Positions 44,171 to 54,364 of a stretch of DNA of 64,000 bases are shown here, piece after piece. The stretch covers positions 138,501-202,500 of the forward strand of contig CAUYUJ010008558.1 of NCBI GenBank assembly GCA_963575745.1, in the 5' to 3' direction. Positions within the stretch are counted from its first letter, which is position 1. Every line of letters starts with the position of its first letter. The stretch comes from Prorocentrum cordatum. Its lineage: Eukaryota; Sar; Dinophyceae; Prorocentrales; Prorocentraceae. Position numbers and translations under genes: made by a program. Below the pieces are notes generated by a model. The model was not told the DNA's origin. It ran no database searches and was given only the letters and a program-made list of their open reading frames with translations.

Positions 44171-44816
44171 GTGTCATCCGCGGTGACAGCAAGCGAATGA
44201 AGACGCTTGCCGAGTAGGGCGCAGAAGTGCGCGGTAAATTGCGCGCAGCGTTGAAGGAATCAGAGGCCGATGCTCGCCGTGCCAGGCGCGAGTTTCAAGG
44301 GCGCATGGCGATAATAAAGCAACAGAGCGAATGCCACAGGAGTTGGAGGAGGCGACAGAGACGCTCAAAAGGAGGTCTACAACGAGCAGAGGGCAGAGGC
44401 CGCGGTGGCGGCGATGGAGCAAGTGAGAGCGGTTTCCTTAGATGTTGTGTCCAGGAACGAAAGGCGGCGGAAGTCAGTCGCATCGCAAAGAGCGCTTGCG
44501 CGCATTGCAGGCTCTTCGGAGAACCGCCGAATTGTCGCCTGAGCCAACGAGCCAATGGGACTTCTTCAAGACCCAATGGGGCAGCAAGATGGCTGCGACC
44601 CACGGGGGGGCTTGGGGGCAGCTGTTTGCAGAGATGGTTCAAAAGGTGGCAGGCGAACTTGCGGATGGTCGAAAAGACGCGCTTTCTGCATTCATGCACA
44701 ATGAGACGAGACGTGCGTTAGGAGATGCGCCAGCTTTGGCGTTGCCGGGGCTGGGGCACGCTCAATTACACCGCGGTGGCGATGGCGCCGTTTTCAGTGA
44801 TGGCGGGGTGCCCTGA
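44171..44816 (+). pseudogene. Coiled-coil protein gene with TAG and shifts
   Basis: TVASVIRGDSKRMKTLAE is followed by TAG (44215-44217), then GAEVRGKLRAALKESEADAR, RARREFQGRMAIIKQQSE, a strongly helical, charged segment. Two shifts follow (RMPQELEEATETLK; then EVYNEQRAEAAVAAMEQVRA). The second lies in an AAAA run near 44367. A last frame reads SHRKERLRALQALRRTAELS, EPTSQWDFFKTQWGSKMAAT, AWGQLFAEMVQKVAGELADG and stops at TGA 44814-44816. Residue style is continuous through every break, so this was one gene. Hairpin 44400-44411 encodes EAAVAAM. Confidence 0.45.
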
Positions 44817-45289
44817 CATTCGCGAATGCAGCCTGACTCGAGCCTGTCTCCGAAAACCTGTTGCCATTCTATATGCGCGCGCCTCCTCTGCTCGTCGAAT
44901 GCGCCGCCTCGCCCCCATCGTCGCCATCGTCCGCGATTTCCCTCTCCTCCTCCACCTCGTTCTGCCCCTCCCCGCCCCCCCCCCCCTCTCTTCGCCCTCC
45001 CCCTCGCCCTCCCCCTGCCCGTTCGGGCGCGCGCGGGGCGGTCGAGCGCGGAAGCGGCGGGGCCCCATGTAGACGGCGGCGACGGCGACGCGCCCCTCCG
45101 ACGCCATTCACTGCCCCCCCCCCCCCACCCACCCACCCCACCACCCCTCCCAATCCCCCGGACCCCGCCCCTCCCGCCGCCTCCCCGCGCGCCCTCGCTT
45201 TCGCCCCCCTGCATTACATCGCTGCAGCTGTTGCGGCCTGGCAGCTCTGGGAGCTGTTGCGGCTCGAGAATGCCCGCCTTGCAGTTAAC
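44817..45289. other. C/T- and poly-C-rich tract, no gene
   Basis: Pyrimidine-rich sequence with several C7-C11 runs (44985-45190). Confidence 0.5.
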
Positions 45290-45889
45290 TCAGCTCCGTG
45301 GCCATGGAGATGACGACGACGATGACCGCGGAAGCTCGCCCGCCCACGCGCCCGCGGACGCATCTGGCATGCCGGGGGATCTCGGCGACGGCATCCCGGA
45401 GATGCAGACCTCCTGTCGAAGCCGACTTGGGATGACAAAGCGGCCTGTAGCGCGGGCGCCCGCGTGAGAGACGACCGCGGCGGCGGCGTTCATGGCGGGG
45501 GCGCCATGGGCACCAATGGCGCCTCGACTGCCGACTGGCGCGGGACATCGCGCGATCTCGCTTTGCACTCCCACATGGACTGCGTCTTCCAACGCAGCCC
45601 CCGCGCATCCCTGGCCACTCAGGAAGCCTCGCCAGACCTGCAGAAGTTCTTGCAGAAAAGACCCTGAGACGCGCGAGCCCGCCTCCGTGGCCATGGGGCG
45701 CCCTGTGCCCATGGTCGTTGGAGTTCCAGGCATGGGCGCCGATCGCGCCACGATGGTCTTCGGAAAGCAGCCCCCGGTGATGGGGGCGCGGCTTCTTGCG
45801 TTCCACCGGGCGAGAGATGGAGCGCACTCCATCGCCCGAAAGAGCAGGGCGAAGTCGCGGGTCACAGAGACCGCGGCAAGCAGGATCAA
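45290..45889 (-). CDS. 199-codon frame, strand uncertain, unknown
   Basis: ATG 45889 on the minus strand: MILLAAVSVTRDFALLFRAM, SFLQELLQVWRGFLSGQGCA, ending at 45290. Plus-strand frames across the same bases are about as long and about as plausible. No motif decides. Confidence 0.2.
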   Translation of the reverse strand: MILLAAVSVTRDFALLFRAMECAPSLARWNARSRAPITGGCFPKTIVARSAPMPGTPTTMGTGRPMATEAGSRVSGSFLQELLQVWRGFLSGQGCAGAALEDAVHVGVQSEIARCPAPVGSRGAIGAHGAPAMNAAAAVVSHAGARATGRFVIPSRLRQEVCISGMPSPRSPGMPDASAGAWAGELPRSSSSSSPWPRS

Positions 45890-46319
45890 GATCGCATCTG
45901 CAAAGATGCGGCTTTGGAAAACCTGCGGTGGGGGGTGGGTGGGTGGGGGGGGGGGGCGGCGGCGACGTTTGGGGCGCAGCTGGGCTCCGTTTGGCGAACC
46001 TGCATTTGAACTACAGGACGGTGATGCGCGACCTCCACGGCGGCGGAGAGGCGCTCAATCGGTTCCGGGATTTGTTAGCGCGATGTTTGGCAGAGCTTCG
46101 CCCTGCAACCTGCTGCGGCGACTTCGTCGCTGCGCCCTTCCGCGCGGCGCGTCAACTGCGAGCGCGCGGCTCCCGGGTCAATCTGGCAGCGCGGCGTCTC
46201 TGGCAACAGGAGCGCGAAAGCGCAGTCCGACAGGACTCGCGCGGCATCTTTCGCGCGGGGCCGTGCCCATGAGTTTGAATGCGCCGCGGCATCTCCGCGC
46301 TCGGGCCGGCAGGCCCCGA

Positions 46320-46771
46320 CCTGCCTGAGAACTGCCCCTTGGCAATGGAGACCCTGCGAGATGGGGGCGGCAAAGAAGTCGGCGCGCGCCCAAAGCCACA
46401 TTGCGAACGCCCCGTCTTCGGGGCAGGGGTCCCCGCTGACGAGCTACCACCCGAAAGTCTAGGCGCGCAAGGAACAATGCGCGAAGTGGACTTTCACGCC
46501 TGTCTGTGATGAGGCCTCGCCCGCGGTAGCGGAGGCTTTGAGCAGCGCTTCGAATGGTAAGGCCATGTTCCCGTTCCAACTGGACCATGCCAGAGGGTCC
46601 GCTTCGTGGACTTGGCTTGCTCTGCCCGTGTCCAAACAGAAACTTGCGAACTTCGACGTGCCCGATCCCTCGCGCGAGTTCTTCAAGCGGGGGGCGCACG
46701 TGCCCTTGATGATCTACGGGGGCGCGCCTGGTGACGCGCGGCGGTCGAGATGCACGGAGACGGCGGATTGA
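46320..46771 (+). pseudogene. Protein-like frame with one in-frame TAG, unknown
   Basis: Frame 2 reads PWQWRPCEMGAAKKSARAQS, SGQGSPLTSYHPKV, TAG (46460-46462), ARKEQCAKWTFTPVCDEASP, AVAEALSSASNGKAMFPFQL, then WLALPVSKQKLANFDVPDPS and FKRGAHVPLMIYGGAPGDAR to TGA 46769-46771. The part after the TAG is among the most convincing protein sequence in the block (mixed aromatic and hydrophobic spacing). The hairpin at 46521-46532 encodes PAVAE. Confidence 0.4.
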
Positions 46772-47209
46772 AACCGCAGGCAGGCGTGGCTGGGCTTGGG
46801 GAAGGAGGCATGGGTAGCATATTCCTGGGTGCCCGCAGCCGCGGTAGCGGCGAGCCACGCGACGATCGCGGCAAGGGTGGAACATGGGGCGGCTGGGATG
46901 GACAATGGGGCGCTGCCTGGAAAAGCAAGCGGTGAATGCTCATCCCTGTGTGGCCCGCGGTGGCGGGGAGTAGGGACTATAGCGGTGGCGCGGACTGCTT
47001 CCTCCTGAGATTCTGACATCGCATAAGCGCTGCGCGAGCTAAAAATCAAGAGAGGGGGACTAGCGACATCCTTTGACAGGGAAGGGTTGCCACCCAAGGG
47101 TGGCAGCGACAACCATGGGCATGCCCATGGTTGTCGTCTGGTTCCGTTAATTATTTGCTTCCGTTTGCTGTTGGGGGAAATTCCGATGAATTACGGCCGC
47201 GGGCTGCCA
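46772..47209. other. End of the GC-rich block with palindromes
   Basis: Holds the last hairpins (46839, 46955), the GCCACCC-AA-GGGTGGC hairpin (47089-47104) and the 30-bp palindrome. No gene seen. Confidence 0.5.
47107..47136. repeat. Perfect 30-bp palindrome
   Basis: CGACAACCATGGGCA followed directly by its exact complement. The outer GACAACC/GGTTGTC arms equal those of the 37.2-kb palindrome cluster. Confidence 0.95.
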
Positions 47210-48020
47210 CCGCGACCAGGAACAACCACTGCGACCATGAACAGCAACCGATCCCACAAACAGCCAACACGACCACGACCACAAACAACCACCACGACCA
47301 CGAACAGCCACCACGACCAGAAACAGACACCAGTACAGCCACGGACAGCCACCGATATCAGAAACAACCACCACGTCCACGAATACGCACAGCCACCACG
47401 ATGACGAACAACCGCCACGACAACGAACAGCCACCACGACAACGAACAGCCACCACGACCACCACCAGAAGCAGCCACCACGACCATGCACAACCACCAC
47501 GACCAGATAGAGCTAGTGCGACCATGAACAGCCACCGAGACCAGAAACAACCACCACGACCACCACCAAAAACAACCGCCACGAACACGAACAGCCACCA
47601 CGACCAGAAACAGCCGCCACTACGGCCACGGACAGCCACCGAGAGCAGAAGCAGCCACCACGTCCACGACCAGAAAAAAAACCATCGCGACCACGAACAG
47701 CCACAACGACCACAACCAGCCACCACGACCAGAAACAGCCACCATGACCACCAGAAACATCCACCACGACCGCGCCCAGCCACCACGACCAGAAACAGCC
47801 ACTGCGACCATGAACAGCCACCGAGAACAGAAACAGCCACCACGACCACCACCAGAAACAGCCACCACGACCACGACCAGAAACAGCCGACACCACGGCC
47901 ACGGACAGCCGCCCAGATCAGAAACAGCCGTCACGTCCGCGACTGCGCACAGCCACCACGATCACGAACAACAACCACGACCACAAACATCCACCACGAC
48001 CAGAAACACCACCACGTCAC
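47210..48020 (+). repeat. CCACGACCA minisatellite, locus 2 (~810 bp)
   Basis: Dozens of ACAGCCACCACGACCA units with GAAACAG, CGAACA and ACCACCA variants. Same family as 27890-28215. The long His/Asp/Gln frames are by-products. Confidence 0.9.
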
Positions 48021-48879
48021 CATGTTGCTCGAGGGGAGGCAGGAATTGTCCTCCCCGGCTGGGTCCGACACATATTTCGGCAGCCAATGTTGTCATTGTT
48101 GCCTACGATTTTTTGGTTGCCGGCTACACTGCGGAAGCCAGCGCACGATGATAATTAGGTGGGGTATGGTAGCTCTGAGCACATTAGTGAGCGTATCTCG
48201 ATTCAACCGGAAATTTGATTGCAAGTACTCCAGCTGCAGACATGAGCGTATCTCGGGGCATTTGTATTGACAGATTATTAACTGAGACTCGGCCGCCGAG
48301 GTCTGCGCAACCAATCGCGCATCTTCCATGTTGTGAAGGCGCTGAGACTTTTCACATGCACTTGAAATGTTAGCCGTCTGCGGCAGTTAACAATCCCGCA
48401 AATTGGGATAACATATCCGCCTTTACATGCATGCACTGTTCATCGCTACTCTCATACAGCGGATTATTGCGAGAAGGCTCTCCGATGAAGGGATCCGCTC
48501 ATAAGTGTAATATAGGTGCACGCCCTGATGGGAGTGATACAATATGGCCGGCCAGTGCACCAGCAATCCGGCCCGAACACCATATACTCCTTATACATGG
48601 AGGAGTCGGCCATTATTGACAGATCGGCCCATTTTGGTTTGCATCGTGGGATGACGCTGGTGCAACAGGCCCTGTGAATGCGATCATGTGGAGACAGACG
48701 GACGGATCAGCGTGGCAAGACGCAGACGGCATCACAGTTTCATTGCCGAAATTCGTGGCATTTTCGTTGCGCGTTGCCGCTTGTGCTGCCGATCCGATGA
48801 TGTTCCGTTTCTGGCTTCGTTTTACCAGTCCGAGTCGCCAGTGGGCGAGGGAGTTTTTCTTGGGCGATTCCCGCGCCGA
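48021..48879. other. No gene recognised
   Basis: More balanced base composition than the surroundings. Frames are short. Nothing supportable. Confidence 0.4.
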
Positions 48880-49032
48880 ACAACTCGTCGACATTTGCGC
48901 CGACCAGCATACCGACTCCCGCACGGACCAGCTCGCCGACTCCCACACCGACCAGATCGCCGACTCCCGTGCCGAGTGGCTTGCCGGCTCCTGCGCCGAC
49001 CAGCAGGCCGACTCCCGCGCACCGACCAGTTT
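48880..49032 (+). repeat. 24-bp tandem repeat, about six copies
   Basis: Units of GCCGACTCCCGCGCCGACCA. The plus frame reads DSRADQLA-like octads and the minus frame reads VGAGVGEL-like octads. The period is divisible by 3, so both stay open. Confidence 0.8.
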
Positions 49033-50300
49033 GGCGGCTCCCGCGCCGTTCCGGCTTTCGAGTAGCGCGAAGGTGAGCGGTCCTTACACGCGCTTGTACA
49101 GTGTCTTGCATGCTTGGGGGGCTCCGGCGCGGAGTTTTTTTGGCGGCCTGCGCTCTCCGCCTCCCCCTTCCCCAGATCCGTGCCCCTGCCCCTTTCCCTG
49201 TGGCAGTTCTTGTTTGGCCGCCCGCCGCACGGGCGTGCGAGCCCCTGACCTCCCCGCCCCTGCGTGGCAGGGCTCGGGCAGGCATCGCTGCGCGCGTCCT
49301 GCCACAACCAGACCTTGACCGCTTAGAGTGCCGTTGCTCGTGGGGGTCCACGTGCGGTCGCCAGCTGAAGGCTGTGCGCACACAAGAGCTATCCGCACTC
49401 CTTCCTCACTCGGGCATCGTGGCGATGCTTTCGGGAGTCCGCAAAGGGCATCTTCGGAAACGCTCGGTGCTGGCGTGCGGTTGTCGCCCTCTCCCTCCCC
49501 CCTGGCCTCCTCCCCCGTTGCATCCCTCTCTTACTCGCGTTGGGCACCTGTGCTGATCCCTCTGTCATCACTGTGTCGGGGTACGCACGCGCGAGTTTTC
49601 TTCAAGTGGCAATGTATAGCCGCATTCAGGTCGGTGCTCCACCGTGCGGGCGTAGGCATCTACATTCCGGCTCCGAATGTTTTTTACTCGAGCTGTGAAT
49701 TCCAGCATGTGGTTTCTGCTTCTGCGCGCATCTGGGGCTTCGGCACTGCACCGTGACGAGCCCTGTGGGAAGTTGATCATCGGCTGTCCGCGTTAAAACA
49801 TAAAACAAGCAAAAATAGCATATCCCGTCACTATCGTGGGGGGGCGATTCGCGCCCGAAGCCCGCTTTCTCTCTTGCTCTCTCTCTCTCTCTCTCTCTCT
49901 CCCTCTCAGTCTGTCCCTCTCGATCACATATGCATACCGTGTGCATGTAAACCTTTACATGTCTAGTTACACATAAGTATGTTTCTCTTTCTCTCTCACA
50001 CACACACACTCCCTATCTCTATATCGCTTTTTGTTTCTCTCTCTCTCTCTATCTCTTTACCTCTACCCATCTCCCGTCTTCCCGACACGCACGCACACAC
50101 TTTTATCAGAGGGCCGATGGGAATTCACCAACAGGTGAACGCACAGCCTCTAGATGCACACGACATCTGAGAGGTGAATCGCAACAAGGCAGGTCGTTGC
50201 CGATTCCGCTGCCGCGAAAGAGGCTGTCCGACAAGGTCGATGAGCACTCGTATATCAAGCTGTTGTTGTCAGCAACATTCGGCCACTGTAGAAACAGTTG
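49033..50300. other. No gene; CT microsatellites
   Basis: (CT)n at 49866-49903 and 50035-50060, ACAC at 49998-50010. Frames at 49101-49556 on both strands are not convincing. Confidence 0.45.
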
Positions 50301-51723
50301 TGTTCTAAATGTGCTGCATTGTGCCCTTCCTCCCCAGTGGTGGGGTTGGAGGAGTTGCGGAGGGCGGGGGGGGGGTAAGGGGAAGGCGGCGCGATCGTGT
50401 CAGGTTTGGCTTCCCAGCCCTCCTGCCACCTTCGACTTGCCGAGTGTGGGGCCGCACCCGGGCCCGAGGATGGCGGTGGCAGTGCGTGAGCTTGTCGTCT
50501 GCTTTAGACAGGGCGGGGGATGCCAGACGCGTCGAGGCAGCGCGTGGAGTGGTCAGAGGGTGTTTGGGTAGAGGGAGGGAGAGACAGAGAACAGAGAGAG
50601 AGAGAGAGAGCGAGCGAGAGCGAAAGTCTTGTCGCTGGGCCTTTCTCTTCAACTCGGTGCGGGAGCGTGCCTCTCTGGAGAAGCACGCAAGCCATTGTCT
50701 CACCTTTCTAGCGCTGCCTGGGGGTGAGACGGCGCTCCCTTGGGCGTCAAATGGGGCTATGGACCAGGGCGACTGGAAGGACCAGAGGAGGTCGCGTTTG
50801 AAGCGCTGCTCCCTCATCAGGAGTGCGTTTGAGAGAGAGAGAGAGAAGGAAAGAAGGCGTGTGCAATCGACCATTGCCTTGCACAGCACCTGCCAACCAA
50901 TATCCATACCTTTGGGCTCTCGCCTCCCCTCTTCCTGCTGCGTCTTCAGGTCGCCCCGAGGAGCCGAGTCTGTAGATGTCGCCCTGGCCTCCTTAGACTT
51001 TTGGGGCGGCCGCGGAAGCGGTGGCTGTGTGCCCACGGATAGGTAGAGAACCCGGAGCAAGCGACCCCCCTCCCGGTGCTTCTGCAGGGAGCTGAAATGA
51101 TTTGGTGGGCCCACTCGCTTGTACAGCTTTTAAGGCACACATGTTTTTGGTTCCCCCTCGGATGACTCTCCCAGTTGTCAATGAATCGTAACGCTTGTTT
51201 ATCTTGTAAATGGATCCTCCAAGTGGCTACATCCCGGAATCCCTGCTCCCCCCAAGATGATATGCACACCAACCGCACCCCTCCTATTTTCCCTGCGGCA
51301 CTGACGACCTCCTAGGAACAGGTATGGTGTACAACTTCTCCACGCGCCAATGGGGATTTGTATGTCAGAGGAGGTTACCTGCACCCCAGGTGCGGACGGG
51401 GATGGTGTACTAGTGTGTCTTGTGGACCGTTGGGTTCTCCCTCCCCCTCCTCTTCTCCACACCTCCCCCCGCCGACGCCCTCCAGCTACTTGCACGTCCC
51501 GCGCGCGCGCCCGCGACGGCCGGAACCTGGGCTACGCGGCGCCCGCGGATCTGGGACTTGTCTCGGAGACCTTCCGAGACGCCTTGGGCTCGCAGAGAGC
51601 GGCGAGCAAAATGCAACGGCCTTTCTCCCCCTCCCCCGTTTCTCCCCTGCCCTCCTCCTTGTCCTCCTCCTCGTTCTTGCGCGTATTTGCCCTCCTCCTC
51701 CTCTTCCTCCTCCTCTTTCTTAC
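50301..51723. other. No gene recognised
   Basis: GA runs at 50595-50615 and 50830-50848. Mixed frames on both strands. The longest (269 codons minus, 245 plus) overlap each other and carry low-complexity stretches. Confidence 0.4.
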
Positions 51724-51865
51724 CACGAGGAGTGAGGAGGAGGAGGAGGAGGAGGCGGAGGAGGAGGAGGGGGAGGAGGAGGAGGAGGAGGAGGAGGAGA
51801 AGGAGGAGGAGGGGGGGGGGTGAGGAGGAGGAGGGGGAGGAGGGGGAGGAGGGGGAGGAGGGCAA
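51724..51865 (+). repeat. (GAG)n microsatellite
   Basis: GAG/GGA run with a G9 stretch near 51812-51820, preceded by a CTCCTC tract (51650-51720). Confidence 0.95.
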
Positions 51866-53200
51866 AAGGAGCAGGAGGAGGTCCTTCGCGTGCCCACAGC
51901 CCGCCAGCAGTCTTGGAGGGTTTTCGGAATGATCGGCGGTTTCGAGCGCTCCGGGGCCGCCCCAGCGTCGCTTCTTCCCACTGACGCGCCCTTTCGCCGT
52001 TTCGGGTCGAACGAGCGGGGGGCGAGTGGGAACTGGGGGGGTACGAAACCTGCCGCATGCAGCTGGTTTCGACCTCGCCGCCGGACGCCTCCCTCGATAC
52101 ATGAGTGCCTCTGGCGCTGGGCGGCGTTTACAAAACCAGCTACCTGAGCTGATTCGCCAATCCCCCCTCAACTACACCCCCTCCGTTCGTTCGGCCCAAC
52201 CCTTTCCTCCCTCCCTCCTTGCCCTCCCTCTCCGGCATCAGCGCGCGCTCCTGAAGAAGGGAGGCGCAACCGCCGCACGGCTTCCAGTGAGAGGCCCGAT
52301 TCTTTTTGACGCAGCTGTTGCTGCTCCTTCGTCTTCTCCTACCTCTCTTCTGCCCCTCGCCTCCGCTCCCGCCTTCCTCCCCCTCATCCTCCTTCGACTG
52401 CCCAGTGTGAGTGAATCGAAACGAACTGTGGCGACGGCACGGAGGCGCGTTAGGAGTGCCCCGCAGGGAGACCAAGTTGTCGCTGTCTCTTTCGGATGGA
52501 CGGCGTCCGCCCGAATCTTCCCAATGCGTCCCCTTGGCCTTCGTCCTGCGTTGACCCTGGGAAAGAGGAGCTTGTAGGCCCCTTCGAAGAGGCAGGAGCT
52601 CCGCGACGAGTGCGAGTTGGGCGCGCTCTGGAGTGATCAGACAGCACGGGCTCCCGCGCCTTCAGTCTTAGTCCGACCGGCACCTCCCTCTTTGAAGGTG
52701 AGCCTGGGGACGAAGCCAGCCAATTCTGGGCAGAATTCCGATCTTGTCCACGGCGCTCGAGGGTTTCTGTCTCTCAGTCCCCGATGCTGTTTCGTAGTTC
52801 GCATGTGGAGGAAGAGAGGGAAGAGGAAGCATGAGAAGAGGGAGGAATGAGGAACAGGGGATGGGACGAGGCTGGGGAGGAGAGGCTGTGGAAGGTATTG
52901 GGTCGGAGGACAAGGAAGAGGAGGAGTACGCAGGAGGAGGGCGACGGCGAAGGCCTCGAGGCGGCGGAAGCTCATTGCAAGGGCCCGGCGGCCGAGTCGG
53001 TCCGACTTTCGGGCTTCCATCAAGTCGTTAAGCTTTCAATGTTAGATCCGATCATTCGGGGTTGCGGCGGTCGGCTGGATTCTGGATTACAGCAGCGTTC
53101 CGAGCAGCGGGAAGGGTCGGGTTGTTTGGATCGGTATCAGCCATCATGAGGCCATTGATCGGCTTGGGAGGCCATTGATCGGCTTGGGCATCGGGCCACC
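51866..53200. other. No gene; short tandem duplication at 53150-53190
   Basis: AGGCCATTGATCGGCTTGGG occurs twice in a row near 53150-53190. The rest has no convincing frame. Confidence 0.45.
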
Positions 53201-53207
53201 TTAACCT

Positions 53208-53830
53208 TTGAGGGTGGGCACTTGTAGGCGCGCGCAGGGAAACCAGCGCGCATACTCGCGACCCAGACCCACCAAGAGGTCAGTCAAGGGTCGGGCCGTC
53301 TCCCTCTTCTCCCATTCCACCGCTCCGCTGTGGCTCCTCGCCCTCTGCGCTTTTCTCTTAGTTTCCCTGCTGCAGCGGCCGTCGCAAGTGAAGGATGATG
53401 GTGGTGGTGGTGGTGCGCCCTCAGACTCCATCTGCACAGTCACCATCGACCCTCAGCCATACTATGAGCTGCTTGTTCCTAACGGCGCCTGACTGTTTCT
53501 TGTGGCCCTCATCAAAGCACGAGGGAGGCTTCTGGCTGCGGAGCAGCAGCGCCTCAAGCGAGCAAGAAGGGTTTAAGCCGCCGCCCCTCCTCGTCTTTCC
53601 ACTGCACGCAGGAGTTGGTCTGCTTCCTCGTGCTGCTCCCTCCAGAACCCCCTTCGGAGACTACTCGGTGAGATCAGAATGGTTTTGCCAGACAAGGTAG
53701 GATACGACGCATACAGGTCGACCGGTTCGGGCGTGTTCGTTTGCCCGCTTCTGCGCTTCTGCCTCCTGGTCTTGCTCCCTCGCCCGAGCACCCCCTGTCC
53801 CGCCCTCCTGGCCCAGGGCACCGTGGCTTA
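53208..53830 (+). pseudogene. Possible membrane-protein remnant, broken
   Basis: A frame ending at TGA 53490-53492 contains STAPLWLLALCAFLLVSLLQ, a clear hydrophobic helix, then CTVTIDPQPYYELLVPNGA. After the TGA the same frame reads LFLVALIKARGRLLAAEQQR before TAA at ~53577, and MVLPDKVGYDAYRSTGSG near 53680. The pattern suggests a decayed membrane protein or element ORF just left of the GAT tract that holds the retroelement. Low confidence. Confidence 0.25.
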
Positions 53831-54035
53831 AGGTGGCGCGCTGGCGCCTCGCCCCGGCGGCTGGAGACCCCTCTTCCCCTCGCGCCGCCAGATCCGATGG
53901 AGCTTCCCGTGGCCTTGATCGGAGTGCCAGCTGGTAGGGGCCACGGAGAGGGGAAGAGCATGCTGCGCATGATGCGAACTCAGAGAAGAGAACGATGAAT
54001 TTGTCGGCCATGGAATCAATCCGATGAGATGAAAC

Positions 54036-54298
<263 letters not shown>

Positions 54299-54364
54299 GG
54301 TCAAACCAGACACAATGATTTTCTAACGAAGTCAGAGGGCTTGGCCCCCCAGCGTAGCACGAAC

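Larger units (their letters stand above)
28981..46966 (+). repeat. Dispersed CCGCGGYRGCGG hairpin family (21 exact copies)
   Basis: Exact starts: 28981, 29160, 29845, 32666, 32771, 32923, 33019, 33657, 33995, 34771, 34798, 36399, 36689, 37394, 37758, 40289, 44400, 45475, 46521, 46839, 46955. Variants are near 34321, 36431, 38560, 43355 and 43676. One reversed copy lies at 43240. Each folds as CCGC-GGYR-GCGG. Several extend the stem (CTCCGC/GCGGAG at 32664-32679). I noticed no exact copy outside 28.9-47 kb. Confidence 0.85.
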
